DNA from: Olsenella sp. SW781 | GTDB taxonomy: Bacteria > Actinomycetota > Coriobacteriia > Coriobacteriales > Atopobiaceae | NCBI RefSeq assembly: GCF_012027725.1 | Contig: NZ_SJOU01000009.1 | Coordinates: 37,556 to 101,555 of the forward strand | Length of the DNA stretch: 64,000 nucleotides | Direction of reading: 5' to 3' | In this document: piece after piece, positions 33,788-42,742 of the stretch | Position numbering within the stretch: position 1 is the stretch's first letter | Layout: each line of letters starts with the position of its first letter | Made by a program: the position numbers and the translations under genes | Notes under the pieces: model-generated | Databases searched by the model: none | What the model was told of the DNA's origin: nothing | What the model saw: the letters and a program-made list of their open reading frames with translations, nothing else

Positions 33788-35640
33788 CCCACCAGCCCCA
33801 GGGGTCCGGCGAGCGCCAGCACGGCAGCAAGGAACACCACCACGGCCACCAGCATTGAGACGAGGGAGAGCGTGAAGCCGGAGGTCTCCTTGTTGGTCTC
33901 GTCGCGCCGGCGAAGGACGGCCAGGTAGATGGGCGTGGTCGCAAACGAGACGAACGTGGAGACGGCCGCTGCCACGCCTCCCGCAGAGAGCGCGGGGCCG
34001 AGCCGCTCGATCGAGGAGGGGACGGCGGGGGAGGCGATGACGCTCTCGAGCCCGAGGACGATGAGCGCCACGAGCGCGCCGAGCGCGACGCCGAGGCCGA
34101 GCCCCTTGAAGGCGAAGCCGAGCGCGGAGGGCGCGTCCTCGTCGTCGGGGTCGTTCTCGAGGAAGAAGTTGGTGACGTAGCTCACGGAGTCGTCCGCGAG
34201 CACGAGCGCGACCGCGAGCGGGATGGTGGCTGCGAGCGTCTCGCCGAGGCCGAGCCGCGTCCCCGCGACGAGGGCGAGCGCCACGACGCCGACGGCCCAC
34301 AGGACCACCCACACGTTGCGGCGCACGAGCCAGATGAGCGTGCTCGCGTGCCCGGAGTCCTCGCCGTCTGCGGAGCCGCCGGCGACGCGCAGGTCCTCGG
34401 CGTGCTCCTCCTCCAGGACGTCGAGCGCGTCATCGACGGTGACGATGCCCAAGAGGCGCCCCTCGTCGTTCACGACGGGCATGGCCAGCAGGTTGTACTT
34501 GGCGATGTCCTCGGCCACGTCCTCCTGGTCGTCCTCGGGGCTCGCCGTGATGAGGTCCTCGGTCGCGAGCTCGGAGAGCCGCGTCTCGGGGTCGGCCACG
34601 ATGAGGCCGGGAAGCGTCACCACGCCGGCGAGCTTGCCGCCCTCGTCGGTGAGGTAGACGTAGCGCACGGACTCGAAGTCCTCGTCCAGCCCGCGCAGCA
34701 TCTCCACGGCGTCGGCCACGGTGGCGTCGTCGGGCACCGTGGCGACCTCGGAGGTCATGATGCGGCCGGCCGTGTTCTCGCGGTATCCCAGCAGCTGGCG
34801 GATGGCGCGCTGCTCCTGCACGCCCATGAGGCGCAGGAGCTTCTCTGCCTTGTCGTAGTCGAGCTCGGAGACGAGCTCGGCGGCGTCGTCCGGGTCCATC
34901 TCGGCCAGCATGCGCGAGGCGTCGGTCTCGTTGAGCGACCCCATGAGCTCGGCGGCCATGGCGTCGTCGTCGAACTCGGCCATGGCGTCGGCGCGCTGCT
35001 CGTCGTCGAGCTGCGCGAAGACCTGGCCGCGCAGGCGCGGGTCCAGCCGCTCGATGATGTCGGCGATGTCGGCGGGGTGCATGTCGTCGAGCGTCTTGTG
35101 GGAGACGGAGAGCTTGACGTTGGAGAGGTCGCGTTCCACGAGGTCCATGTAGTTCCACGCGATGATCCTCTCCGGCATGGGGTGGCCGAAGGTCCGCGCC
35201 AGCCTGAGGGCCACGCTCTCGAGCGCGGGGTGGAGGCTGCGCAGCAGGCCGCGTGCGCCCACTTCGGCGCCGAGCAGGCGCAGCTGGGTGGAGCTCGTGT
35301 CCGAGAGCTTGAGGTCGTTCACGCGGACGACGCGCATGCCGTGCGTGTCCACGATCTGCTTGTTCAGGATGTCGCGGGCGAGAAGGACCTCGTCCGGCTG
35401 GAGATACGAGAAGCGCAGGTCGGTGGCTATGACCTTGAGGTTGACCTCGTTCTCGTCATAGCGCTCGACGTACTTGCGCCAGGAGATCATGATCGGCGTG
35501 CGCCCGGGGCCCATGAAGGCCAGGCTCGTGACTCGGGGGAAGACCTCGCCGGTGGCGATGCCGAGGTCGGAAACCGTGCCGATCTTCTCGCCGTCGGCAT
35601 CCAGAACGGGGTTGCCCAGTAGCTGGGACAGGTAGATCAT
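33784..35640 (-). CDS. mgtE: MgtE-like protein: PRC-barrel, MgtE-N, CBS pair and membrane domain
   Basis: 618 residues. A PRC-barrel-like start (residues 1-80) is followed by the MgtE N-terminal helical domain (MHPADIADIIERLDPRLRGQVF, MDPDDAAELVSELD), then two CBS domains (GRIMTSEVATVPDDATVADA and EDLITASPEDDQEDVAEDI). About five membrane segments form the C-terminal third. In MgtE channels the N and CBS domains sense cytosolic Mg2+ and gate the pore. Here the pore part does not show the usual conserved helices that I would expect, so it may act with or regulate the coupled Nramp protein. The divergent gap to the GH3 gene (35641-35831) has no obvious Mg riboswitch. Confidence 0.8.
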   Translation of the reverse strand: MIYLSQLLGNPVLDADGEKIGTVSDLGIATGEVFPRVTSLAFMGPGRTPIMISWRKYVERYDENEVNLKVIATDLRFSYLQPDEVLLARDILNKQIVDTHGMRVVRVNDLKLSDTSSTQLRLLGAEVGARGLLRSLHPALESVALRLARTFGHPMPERIIAWNYMDLVERDLSNVKLSVSHKTLDDMHPADIADIIERLDPRLRGQVFAQLDDEQRADAMAEFDDDAMAAELMGSLNETDASRMLAEMDPDDAAELVSELDYDKAEKLLRLMGVQEQRAIRQLLGYRENTAGRIMTSEVATVPDDATVADAVEMLRGLDEDFESVRYVYLTDEGGKLAGVVTLPGLIVADPETRLSELATEDLITASPEDDQEDVAEDIAKYNLLAMPVVNDEGRLLGIVTVDDALDVLEEEHAEDLRVAGGSADGEDSGHASTLIWLVRRNVWVVLWAVGVVALALVAGTRLGLGETLAATIPLAVALVLADDSVSYVTNFFLENDPDDEDAPSALGFAFKGLGLGVALGALVALIVLGLESVIASPAVPSSIERLGPALSAGGVAAAVSTFVSFATTPIYLAVLRRRDETNKETSGFTLSLVSMLVAVVVFLAAVLALAGPLGLVG

Positions 35641-35785
35641 CTGCGCTCCTTCGTTTGCGTCACTCGACGCGCCACGGGAGCGCGCCGCAGGTCATCGACT
35701 GTGAGGTCGAGGTTTCATGCGGACCCTTCTCTTCGGGGATTTTCCAACCGACATTGTAGCCCATGCCGTGTCGTGGCGGGTCGTT

Positions 35786-35793
35786 AGAATAGG
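35786..35793 (+). promoter_or_regulatory. AGAATAGG promoter-like motif of GH3 gene 1
   Basis: An AGRATAGG octamer 38-46 bp before the start codon; close relatives sit at 43536 and 50280 before GH3 genes 2 and 3 at similar distance. The overlapping TAGAAT (35785-35790) could be a -10 box. No consensus -35 is seen. Confidence 0.35.
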
Positions 35794-35831
35794 ACGGGAG
35801 CCGCGGGGCGGCGTCGATCTGAGGAGGGTGC

Positions 35832-38800
35832 GTGGGCAAGAGGGGTCGCAGGGTCGTGAGGGTGGTCGCGTGCGCGGGTGCCGTGGTGGCGGTGGGCGCG
35901 CTCGTGGCGGCCAACGTGGCCATGGCGCTTCTCGGCGACACGGTCGACTCCTTCCTGGGCACCGACGTGGTGAACGTCGAGCCCGAGGAGCGCGACGCCA
36001 CGATGGAGAGGGGCCGCGCGCTCGCGGAGCGCGTGGAGGCCGAGGGCATCGTCCTGCTGCGCAACGAGGGCGAGGCGCTGCCCCTCCCCGCCGACGTGAC
36101 GCAGGTCAACGTCTTTGGCTGGGCGTCCACGCAGTGGGTGGCGAGCGGGTCAGGCTCCGGCCAGGTGACCGGCGAGGCGACGGGGCTTCTCGCCGCGCTC
36201 GAGGAGCGGGGCATCGCGTACAACACGCAGCTCACGGACATGTACCGCGGCTTTCACGGCGAGCGCGCCTACCGCTCTGCGGGCGCCCTCAACAGCCATG
36301 ACACCGAGTTCTGCCGCCTCTACGAGCCGAGCGTCCGCGACAGGACGTGCTACTCCGAGGACCTTCTCGCCGCGGCGGAGGCGTACTCGGACACGGCGAT
36401 CGTGGTCATCGGGCGCGTTTCCGGCGAGTCCATCGACTGCCCGAGCGCGCAGCACAAGGTGAGCGGCCGCGACGGCGAGGTGGACGTCGACGCCACGCGC
36501 GGCTACCTCGAGCTCTCTCGTGAGGAGGAGGACCTGCTGCGCTACGTGGGCGCGACCTACGAGCGCGTGGTGGTGCTGGTCAACTCCACCAACACGATGG
36601 AGCTCGGCGAGCTCGAGACCATACCGGGGATAGACGCCGCGCTCATCGTGGGCACCACCGGCGAGGTGGGCGCCCGGGCCGTCGTCGGCGCGCTCTGGGG
36701 CGACGTCAACCCCTCCGGCCGCACGGCGGACACCTACGCCTACGCCTTCGAGACGGCCGCGAGCTGGGCCAACTCGGGCGCCATGGGCGAGGGGCTCTAC
36801 ACCAACGGCGCGGGCCTCTACCCGGCCGACGGCACGCTCAACGCCAACGTCGGCGTGGCCGAGACCTACGACGGGGTGCGCTTCGTGGACTACGCCGAGG
36901 GCATCTACGTGGGATACCGCTGGTACGAGACGGCCGACGCCGAGGGCTTCTGGGACGACGTGGAGAACGAGCACGGCACGGGCTACGATGCCGTGGTCCA
37001 GTACCCGTTTGGCTACGGCCTCAGCTACACGTCCTTCTCGTGGCAGGTCACGGCGCGCGCGCCCGGCCAGGGCATGCGCGTGGACCGCGAGACGAACGTC
37101 TCCATCACCGTGCGCGTCACCAACACCGGGGAGGTGGCCGGCCGCGACGTGGTGCAGCTCTACTGCACGCCGCCCTACGAGCCCGGCGGCATCGAGAAGG
37201 CCTCGACGGTGCTCGTGGCCTTTGCCAAGACGCGCCTTCTGCAGCCGGGGGAGAGCCAGGACGTGACGCTCTCCTTCGCGCTCGACGACGTTGCTTCCTA
37301 CGACTGCTATGACGCCAACGGCAACGACTTTGCGGGCTACGAGCTCGAGCGCGGCGAGTATGTCGTCGAGCTCAAGCGAAACGCGCACGAGCTCGCGGAC
37401 TGCGACTACGCGCGGACGACCTATTACCTGCCCTCTGACGTGCTCTGCGAGAAGGACCTCCAGACGGGTGCCACCGTTGCCAATCGCTTCACCGGCGAGT
37501 CCGCGGAGGACGGCGTCTCCATCGACGGCTCGGACTCCGCCGCCGGCATCACGTACCTCACGCGCGCGGACTTCGCTGGCACGTTCCCGCGCCAGGGGAG
37601 TGCGGCCCGCGCCATGACGGACAACGTCATTGCCCTCAACCTCTACGGCGAGGACCGCGTCGAGGCCGATGCGCGCCGCTACGAGAGCGAGCTCGCCACG
37701 CCGCTCAACCAGCCACTCGTCTCGTCCGCGGGCGACTACTGGCAGCTCACCGAGGACGGCGAGCTCACGCAGATGGGCAGGGAGCTGGGCCTTGACTACG
37801 ACGACCCGCGCTGGGAGCTCCTGCTCGACTACGTCTCGCTGGCGGACATGGAGCGACTCGTTCTCCACGGCTACCTGGCCACGGGGGACATCGACGGGAT
37901 CGGCAAGCCGCGCACCAAGGAGGTGGACGGCCCCGCGCAGGTGGGGTCGTTCAACCAGCTGAGCTATGGCGTGGGCTATCCCGGCCCGACGGTGCTCGCG
38001 CAGGCGTGGAACGCCGACCTCGCGCGCGAGTACGGTGCGCAGGTGGGCCTTGAGTGCGCGATGATCGGCGTGGACGGCTGGTACGCGCCCTGCGCCAACG
38101 TCCACCGCACGCCCGTGGGCGGCCGCAACTACGAGTACTACGCCGAGGACCCGCTGCTGTGCGGCACCATGGCCGCCGAGGTGGTCGCCGGCGCGCGCGA
38201 TGCGGGAACGTACGCCTTCCTCAAGCACTTTGCCGTCAACAACCAGGACTCCTACCGGGACTCGCTCTACACGTGGCTCACGGAGCAGACGCTGCGCGAG
38301 ATCTACCTCGCGCCGTTCCAGCGCGCCGTCGAGCGCGGGACGACAGGCCTCATGACCTCGTACAATCGCATCGGCGCCACGTGGGCGGGCGGCAGCCGCG
38401 CGCTGCTCACGAGCGTGTTGCGCGGCGAGTGGGGCTTCGAGGGCGCCGTCATCACGGACTACGCCGACCATCAGACGTACATGAACGCGGACGAGATGCT
38501 GCGTGCCGGCGGGGACCTCTACATGGACGGCGTCTTCCGCAACGGCGCCTTTGCGTACGGGTTCACGCAGGACGAGCTCCTGGCCGCGGAGGGCACTCCC
38601 GAGGAGCCACGCGCCGTGAGCTACCTCACCAACCTGAGGCGCGCCGCCAAGAACGTGCTCTATGCGTGGCTCAACGCGCGCGCCACCAACCTCGCCTACA
38701 ACGAGGCCGCGGCGAGCGTGGGCGAGCCGGGCATCGAGCGGCCGGTCAAGACGCAGGGCTTCAACTACGTGGGGACCGCCCTCGCGATCGCCGACGCCGT

Positions 38801-38864
38801 GGCGGGCGTGGGCGTGATCGCGTGGGCGCACCGGGCCCTAGCACGCCGCCGGGCGCGGCTCTGA
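35832..38864 (+). CDS. Membrane-tethered, domain-permuted GH3 glycosidase 1
   Basis: 1010 residues. Order: basic start and membrane helix (about 8-33); the GH3 alpha/beta sandwich first (EGIVLLRNEGEALPLP near 73, DVNPSGRTADTY near 293); an FnIII-like domain (YPFGYGLSYTSF near 395, VTNTGEVAGRDVVQLY near 427); then the TIM-barrel catalytic domain (KPRTKEVDGPAQ near 695, KHFAVNNQD near 797). The predicted nucleophile is Asp876 in VITDYAD. A second hydrophobic helix (about 978-998) and a basic tail end the protein. This is the reverse of the usual GH3 order, known from some Firmicutes beta-glucosidases. Both ends are probably cytoplasmic with the enzyme outside. Start is GTG 35832 after GAGGAGGGT. 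Substrate unknown. Confidence 0.85.
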   Translation: MGKRGRRVVRVVACAGAVVAVGALVAANVAMALLGDTVDSFLGTDVVNVEPEERDATMERGRALAERVEAEGIVLLRNEGEALPLPADVTQVNVFGWASTQWVASGSGSGQVTGEATGLLAALEERGIAYNTQLTDMYRGFHGERAYRSAGALNSHDTEFCRLYEPSVRDRTCYSEDLLAAAEAYSDTAIVVIGRVSGESIDCPSAQHKVSGRDGEVDVDATRGYLELSREEEDLLRYVGATYERVVVLVNSTNTMELGELETIPGIDAALIVGTTGEVGARAVVGALWGDVNPSGRTADTYAYAFETAASWANSGAMGEGLYTNGAGLYPADGTLNANVGVAETYDGVRFVDYAEGIYVGYRWYETADAEGFWDDVENEHGTGYDAVVQYPFGYGLSYTSFSWQVTARAPGQGMRVDRETNVSITVRVTNTGEVAGRDVVQLYCTPPYEPGGIEKASTVLVAFAKTRLLQPGESQDVTLSFALDDVASYDCYDANGNDFAGYELERGEYVVELKRNAHELADCDYARTTYYLPSDVLCEKDLQTGATVANRFTGESAEDGVSIDGSDSAAGITYLTRADFAGTFPRQGSAARAMTDNVIALNLYGEDRVEADARRYESELATPLNQPLVSSAGDYWQLTEDGELTQMGRELGLDYDDPRWELLLDYVSLADMERLVLHGYLATGDIDGIGKPRTKEVDGPAQVGSFNQLSYGVGYPGPTVLAQAWNADLAREYGAQVGLECAMIGVDGWYAPCANVHRTPVGGRNYEYYAEDPLLCGTMAAEVVAGARDAGTYAFLKHFAVNNQDSYRDSLYTWLTEQTLREIYLAPFQRAVERGTTGLMTSYNRIGATWAGGSRALLTSVLRGEWGFEGAVITDYADHQTYMNADEMLRAGGDLYMDGVFRNGAFAYGFTQDELLAAEGTPEEPRAVSYLTNLRRAAKNVLYAWLNARATNLAYNEAAASVGEPGIERPVKTQGFNYVGTALAIADAVAGVGVIAWAHRALARRRARL

Positions 38865-38869
38865 TGTGC

Positions 38870-39004
38870 GTGCCACTGGCGTCAGGTTTATTTGGCACAG
38901 GGACCGTGCAAAGGGGACAGGCACTTTCGCACGGTTCGCCCGTGCGAAAGTGCCTGTCCCCTTTGCACGGTCCCTGTGCCAAATAAACCTGACGCCAGTG
39001 GCAC
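38870..39004. repeat. REP-like palindrome with perfect 65-bp arms
   Basis: Arms 38870-38934 and 38940-39004 are exact inverted copies around TTCGC. It combines three modules: GTGCCACTGGCGTCAGG, TTTATTTGGCAC and a GTGCAAAGGGGACAGGCAC segment. Related but differently combined copies lie at 41280, 46747, 47977 and 53204. It begins five bases after the GH3 stop. Confidence 0.9.
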
Positions 39005-39051
39005 GGCGGCCATGAGAGAATGATGTGGCGTCCCCCATGGAAAGGACCGGC

Positions 39052-39531
39052 ATGTCAGACCTGCCCTCGCACCGGCTTGACCCGCGCATGCTGCGGGTGT
39101 GGTACGTCTCCGACGTCATCGGCATCGCGGTGGTTGCCGCACTGGCCGTCGCGGCCTGGCTCATCGTGCGCCATCTGGGGGGCGACGTCTTCTGGGTCTA
39201 CCTCGTCGCGGGCGTTATCGAGGCCATCTGCGTCGTCGATCTTCTCGTCTCGCCGCGCGTCGAGTACGCCACCTGGCGCTATGACGTCACCCCCACCGAT
39301 GTGGACCTCTACCACGGTGTCTTCACCAAGAAGCGCGTGCTCGTGCCGCTCGTGCGCGTCCAGCACGTGCAGACCAAGCAGGGCCCCATCCTGCGCGCGC
39401 ACGGCCTGGCAGCCGTGACCATCTCCACGGCGGGCGAGAGCTTCGAGATTCCCGGCCTCGCCGAGGACGACGCCAACGAGCTGCGCGACCGCGTGGCCGA
39501 GCTCGCGCGCCTCGCCAAGGAGGACGTGTGA
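39052..39531 (+). CDS. Bacterial PH-domain membrane protein (YdbS-like)
   Basis: 159 residues. Two membrane segments (about 20-65: IGIAVVAALAVAAWLIV and VFWVYLVAGVIEAICVVDLLV) are followed by a bPH_2 domain (WRYDVTPTDVDLYHGVFTKKRVLVPLVRVQHV). This short protein plus the longer three-domain partner next door matches the YdbS-YdbT pair of Bacillus, membrane proteins of unclear function linked to envelope stress or resistance. ATG 39052 has GAAAGGA upstream. The stop overlaps the next gene by 4 bp. Confidence 0.85.
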   Translation: MSDLPSHRLDPRMLRVWYVSDVIGIAVVAALAVAAWLIVRHLGGDVFWVYLVAGVIEAICVVDLLVSPRVEYATWRYDVTPTDVDLYHGVFTKKRVLVPLVRVQHVQTKQGPILRAHGLAAVTISTAGESFEIPGLAEDDANELRDRVAELARLAKEDV

Positions 39532-41270
39532 GCCCCGCCGGCGGCACCCCGCCCGCGCCCGGCGAGAAGGACGTCCGCCCGCCCGCGCCCGACGCCGCTC
39601 CCCCAAGCGCCGCGAGCGTCGAGAGGGAGCTCGAGCGGCTGGCCGTCCCCAGGCGCTCGCTCTTCGAGGGCGTTGACACAACTCCGGAAACGCTGCGCGG
39701 CACGCACCGCGCCAACCCCCTCTCCGTGCTCGCCGAGGCGATCAAGATGGCGTCTGGCCTGGTCGTTCTTGTGGCGTTTGGCCTGGCCCGGGACTTCTTT
39801 GCCGGGGACCTCCTCGCGCTGGCCAAGCTGGTCCTCGCCGCCGTTGGCATCTTCGCCGTCTGCCTGCTGCTGAGCTTCGCCGTCTGGCGTGCGCGGACCT
39901 GGGAGCTCACGGACGAGGGCGTCCGCCTGTGCTGGGGCCTTGGCTGGGGGCCGTTCAGCCGCCGCAGCCTTACGGTTCCCTACGAGCACATCCATACCGT
40001 CTCGATGAACTCGTCATTGCTCGACCGGATCTTCGGCCTCATAGCCCTCGACCTGGACACGGGCGCCGCGGCCTCCGAGGGCGACGCCTCCAAGATCTCC
40101 GGCCTGCGAGCGGGCGAGGCGGAGGCGCTGCGCGCGGAGCTCTTCCGTCGCAGGAGGGTCGCCGGGGACCGCGCCCCGGCGGGCGAGAAGAACGCCTCGG
40201 CTGGCGATGCGCCGTCCTCCTCCTCCGAGGAGCCGCTCGCGGTCTTCTCGCTTGAAGGCCGCAAGCTCGCCCTCGCCGCGGCCTCCCAGATGAGCGCCGG
40301 CAGCCAGGCCATTGCGCTCGTGGTCCTTCTCGTCAACGGGGCCAACCAGCTGATCGAGTGGGGGCTGCTCGACGTCGTGGGCAGGGGAGACGAGCTCATG
40401 GCCGGGCTCTCCCCGATGATTGTGCCCGTGGTCCTCGCGTTTCTCGCTCTTGCGCTCCTCTTGGGGGCGGCAGTCTCGTTTGTGGTAAACCTCGTGCGCT
40501 ACGCGGGCTATCGCGTGGAGCGCTATGCCGACCGCGTGGTCGTGGAGCACGGCCTGCTCTCCCGCTCGTCGCGTACGCTCGCGACGGGGCGCGTGCAGTA
40601 CGTGGCGGTGCGGCAGGGCATCATTCGCCAGCTCATCGGGTATGCCGAGGTCACGGCGCAGGTGGTCTCCGCGCCGGGCGAGAAGGACGGCGAGCCCTCG
40701 GGCAGCGTGCTGCTGCATCCGTTTATCCGCTTGGGCGAGATCGACGCGTTTCTCGCCGAGGTGTTGCCGGACTGCTCGGGCGTTCTGGGCCATGTTGAGC
40801 TGGGGAAGCTGGGGCCCGTCGCGCGTCGGCGCGCCGTGGTGCGCGCGGTGATCTGGTGGCCGTTCGCGACTGCGATCTTCCTTGGCGCCCAGTGGCTCTT
40901 CGGCCTCTCCGGCCTGCTTGAGAGCGCGGGATGGCTGCTGGAGCCGCTGCTCATTGCCGCGGGGGTGCTGAGCGTAGTGCTGCTCGTGGGGCTCATCGTG
41001 GACGCGCTGCGCGCCTGGGGCGCCGCTCGCTATGGCCACACCGCCCGCGAGCTGGTGCTCGTTACCGGCGGGCTCACGCGGCTCACCGTGATCGCGCCGC
41101 GGGTCCGCCTGCAGTGCATGGAGGTGCGCGCCAACCCGTTTCAGCGCCGCGCGGGCGTGGCCACGCTCTCCGCGCGCACGGCGGCGAGCGACGCTGACGG
41201 CCTCGAGCTGCGCGACCTTCCCGAAGAGGCGGCCGACGAGTTTCTGGCCTGGTATCGTCCCCGGTCTTAG
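39528..41270 (+). CDS. Bacterial PH-domain membrane protein (YdbT-like, three PH domains)
   Basis: 580 residues from a GTG that overlaps the YdbS-like stop. Three bPH_2 domains can be picked out (DEGVRLCWGLGWGPFSRRSLTVPYEHIHTV near 125-155; ADRVVVEHGLLSRSSRTLATGRVQYV near 335-360; ARELVLVTGGLTRLTVIAPRVRLQ near 507-530). Each is preceded by paired membrane helices. A Pro/Ala/Glu-rich N-terminal linker carries GEKD, and a second linker carries GEKN, both coded by the recurrent 11-mer. Likely forms a complex with the preceding protein in the membrane. Confidence 0.85.
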   Translation: MSPAGGTPPAPGEKDVRPPAPDAAPPSAASVERELERLAVPRRSLFEGVDTTPETLRGTHRANPLSVLAEAIKMASGLVVLVAFGLARDFFAGDLLALAKLVLAAVGIFAVCLLLSFAVWRARTWELTDEGVRLCWGLGWGPFSRRSLTVPYEHIHTVSMNSSLLDRIFGLIALDLDTGAAASEGDASKISGLRAGEAEALRAELFRRRRVAGDRAPAGEKNASAGDAPSSSSEEPLAVFSLEGRKLALAAASQMSAGSQAIALVVLLVNGANQLIEWGLLDVVGRGDELMAGLSPMIVPVVLAFLALALLLGAAVSFVVNLVRYAGYRVERYADRVVVEHGLLSRSSRTLATGRVQYVAVRQGIIRQLIGYAEVTAQVVSAPGEKDGEPSGSVLLHPFIRLGEIDAFLAEVLPDCSGVLGHVELGKLGPVARRRAVVRAVIWWPFATAIFLGAQWLFGLSGLLESAGWLLEPLLIAAGVLSVVLLVGLIVDALRAWGAARYGHTARELVLVTGGLTRLTVIAPRVRLQCMEVRANPFQRRAGVATLSARTAASDADGLELRDLPEEAADEFLAWYRPRS

Positions 41271-41279
41271 CGTGCCAAC

Positions 41280-41375
41280 GTGCCACTGGCGTCAGCGTGC
41301 AAAGGGGACAGTCACTTTTGCACGTATGTCCGTGCAAAAGTGACTGTCCCCTTTGCACGCTGACGCCAGTGGCAC
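41280..41375. repeat. REP-like palindrome with perfect 45-bp arms
   Basis: Arms 41280-41324 and 41331-41375 around TATGTC. It keeps the GTGCCACTGGCGTCAG and GTGCAAAGGGGACAG modules of the 38870 element but lacks the TTTATTTGGCAC module. A degenerate extra half (TGACGCCGGTGGCACG) follows at 41381-41396. It lies between the convergent PH and kinase genes. Confidence 0.9.
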
Positions 41376-41398
41376 GGACCTGACGCCGGTGGCACGCC

Positions 41399-42742
41399 TT
41401 AGCCTGCGGGGAAGATCGCGTTCACGTGGAATCGGCCGCCCTCGGCGAGGACGGTGAGCGTGCCTCCGTAGCGCTCCGCGGTGAGCCGCATCGAGCGGAG
41501 CCCAAAACCGTGACCCGTGCGGTCGTCCTTTGTTGTGACGGGCAAGCCGTCACGCATCTCCATGCTCCCAGCAAACGGGTTCTCTATGTGGATGGACACC
41601 ACTCCCGCCACGCGCCGCACGACGAGCGAGATGGAGCGCACCCCCGCGTCATCGAGCTCGTTCACGGCGCGGATCGCGTTGTCGAGCGCGTTGCCGAAGA
41701 GCGCGTAGATGTCGGCCGCGGACATGAAGTCGAGCGCGGGGCCGTCGGCGATGCAGGAGAGGGTGATGCCCGCCCGCCGGCACGCGAGGCTCTTCTCGGT
41801 GAGGATGGTGTCGAGCGCCTCGTTGCCAGTGCGAACCGTGGAGTCGTAGACGTCCACCTCGCGCGCGATGTCGTCGAGCGCGCCCCGGTCAACCACGGTT
41901 CCGCCATCGGCAAGGCTGCGGATCTGCTGACGGATGTCGTGGCACTTCACGTTGATGGCCTCGATGTTCTCTCGGCTGCGCTCGTACTGGCGTTCCCGCT
42001 CGGCGAGCACGCGCTCGGTCGTCGCGCGCTCCACCTGGAGGCGGCGGCTCACGAGAAGCTCGTATTCGAGCGCGTACGTGAGCCCACAGGTAAGCCCGTG
42101 AAATCCGCGCAGCGCCGCCTCGTACATGAGGGGCAGCCCCCGGTCCGCCATGTCCTTGATGATGAGGTCGAACCCGATGACACCGAGCATGACCACCACC
42201 ATGATGACGATGAGCGCCCGGTCGGACACCTCCTCGAGTCCCTCGCGGCTGATGTGGCGCGCAAAGACGCGGTAGAACGGCACGTAGACCGCAAGGATGC
42301 AGATGACGTTGAGGGCAAACCGCACGAGGTGCCCGCGCAGGGTGGGGTCCGCGGACTCCGGCACGCCGGCGGCCACCCAGACGAGCTCGGTGAGCCCCGA
42401 GGCAAAGTTCTGGACGGCGTACCCCGCGGTGCAGCAGAAGAGCGCCGTCCAGACCGAGGCGTCAAAGAGCCAGAGCGTGACGCCCACCATGATGGCCAGC
42501 AGGGCAGAGAACATCAGGAGCTGTACCGGATAGGGAAGGGCGTCGGACGGGTCTGGCGGGGCCGCAGGCGCCGGCATGGCGAGAAGAACCGTGCAGACCG
42601 CCGCGCCAACGACCGCAATCGCGGCCACGCGCCGGGCAAACCCCGCACGCCGCTCGAGCTGCCACGCAAACATCCCCACGCCTGCGACGGCGCTGCCGAA
42701 GGTCACGAGAAACGAGAGCGCGTACGCGACCGCCGTGGCCAT
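41399..42742 (-). CDS. GHKL (AgrC/LytS-like) sensor histidine kinase 1
   Basis: 447 residues. About six or seven membrane helices occupy residues 1-215 with no sizeable extracellular domain. A coiled linker (ERERQYERSRENIEAIN) leads to the phosphoacceptor region KCHDIRQQIRSL. The ATP-binding GHKL part has LYALFGNALDNAIRAVNEL (N box) and GHGFGLRSMRLTAERYGG (G boxes). It shares long stretches with the kinases at 48070 and 53280 (for example ATGNEALDTILTEKSL). Its start overlaps the stop of the regulator gene upstream on this strand (TAATG). Input may be a membrane-level or small extracellular ligand; no peptide-precursor gene was found. Confidence 0.88.
   Translation of the reverse strand: MATAVAYALSFLVTFGSAVAGVGMFAWQLERRAGFARRVAAIAVVGAAVCTVLLAMPAPAAPPDPSDALPYPVQLLMFSALLAIMVGVTLWLFDASVWTALFCCTAGYAVQNFASGLTELVWVAAGVPESADPTLRGHLVRFALNVICILAVYVPFYRVFARHISREGLEEVSDRALIVIMVVVMLGVIGFDLIIKDMADRGLPLMYEAALRGFHGLTCGLTYALEYELLVSRRLQVERATTERVLAERERQYERSRENIEAINVKCHDIRQQIRSLADGGTVVDRGALDDIAREVDVYDSTVRTGNEALDTILTEKSLACRRAGITLSCIADGPALDFMSAADIYALFGNALDNAIRAVNELDDAGVRSISLVVRRVAGVVSIHIENPFAGSMEMRDGLPVTTKDDRTGHGFGLRSMRLTAERYGGTLTVLAEGGRFHVNAIFPAG

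Noticed and set aside
35641..35831. Magnesium (M-box) or manganese (yybP-ykoY) riboswitch upstream of the MgtE-like gene
   Set aside because: Neither conserved core could be found on the minus strand.
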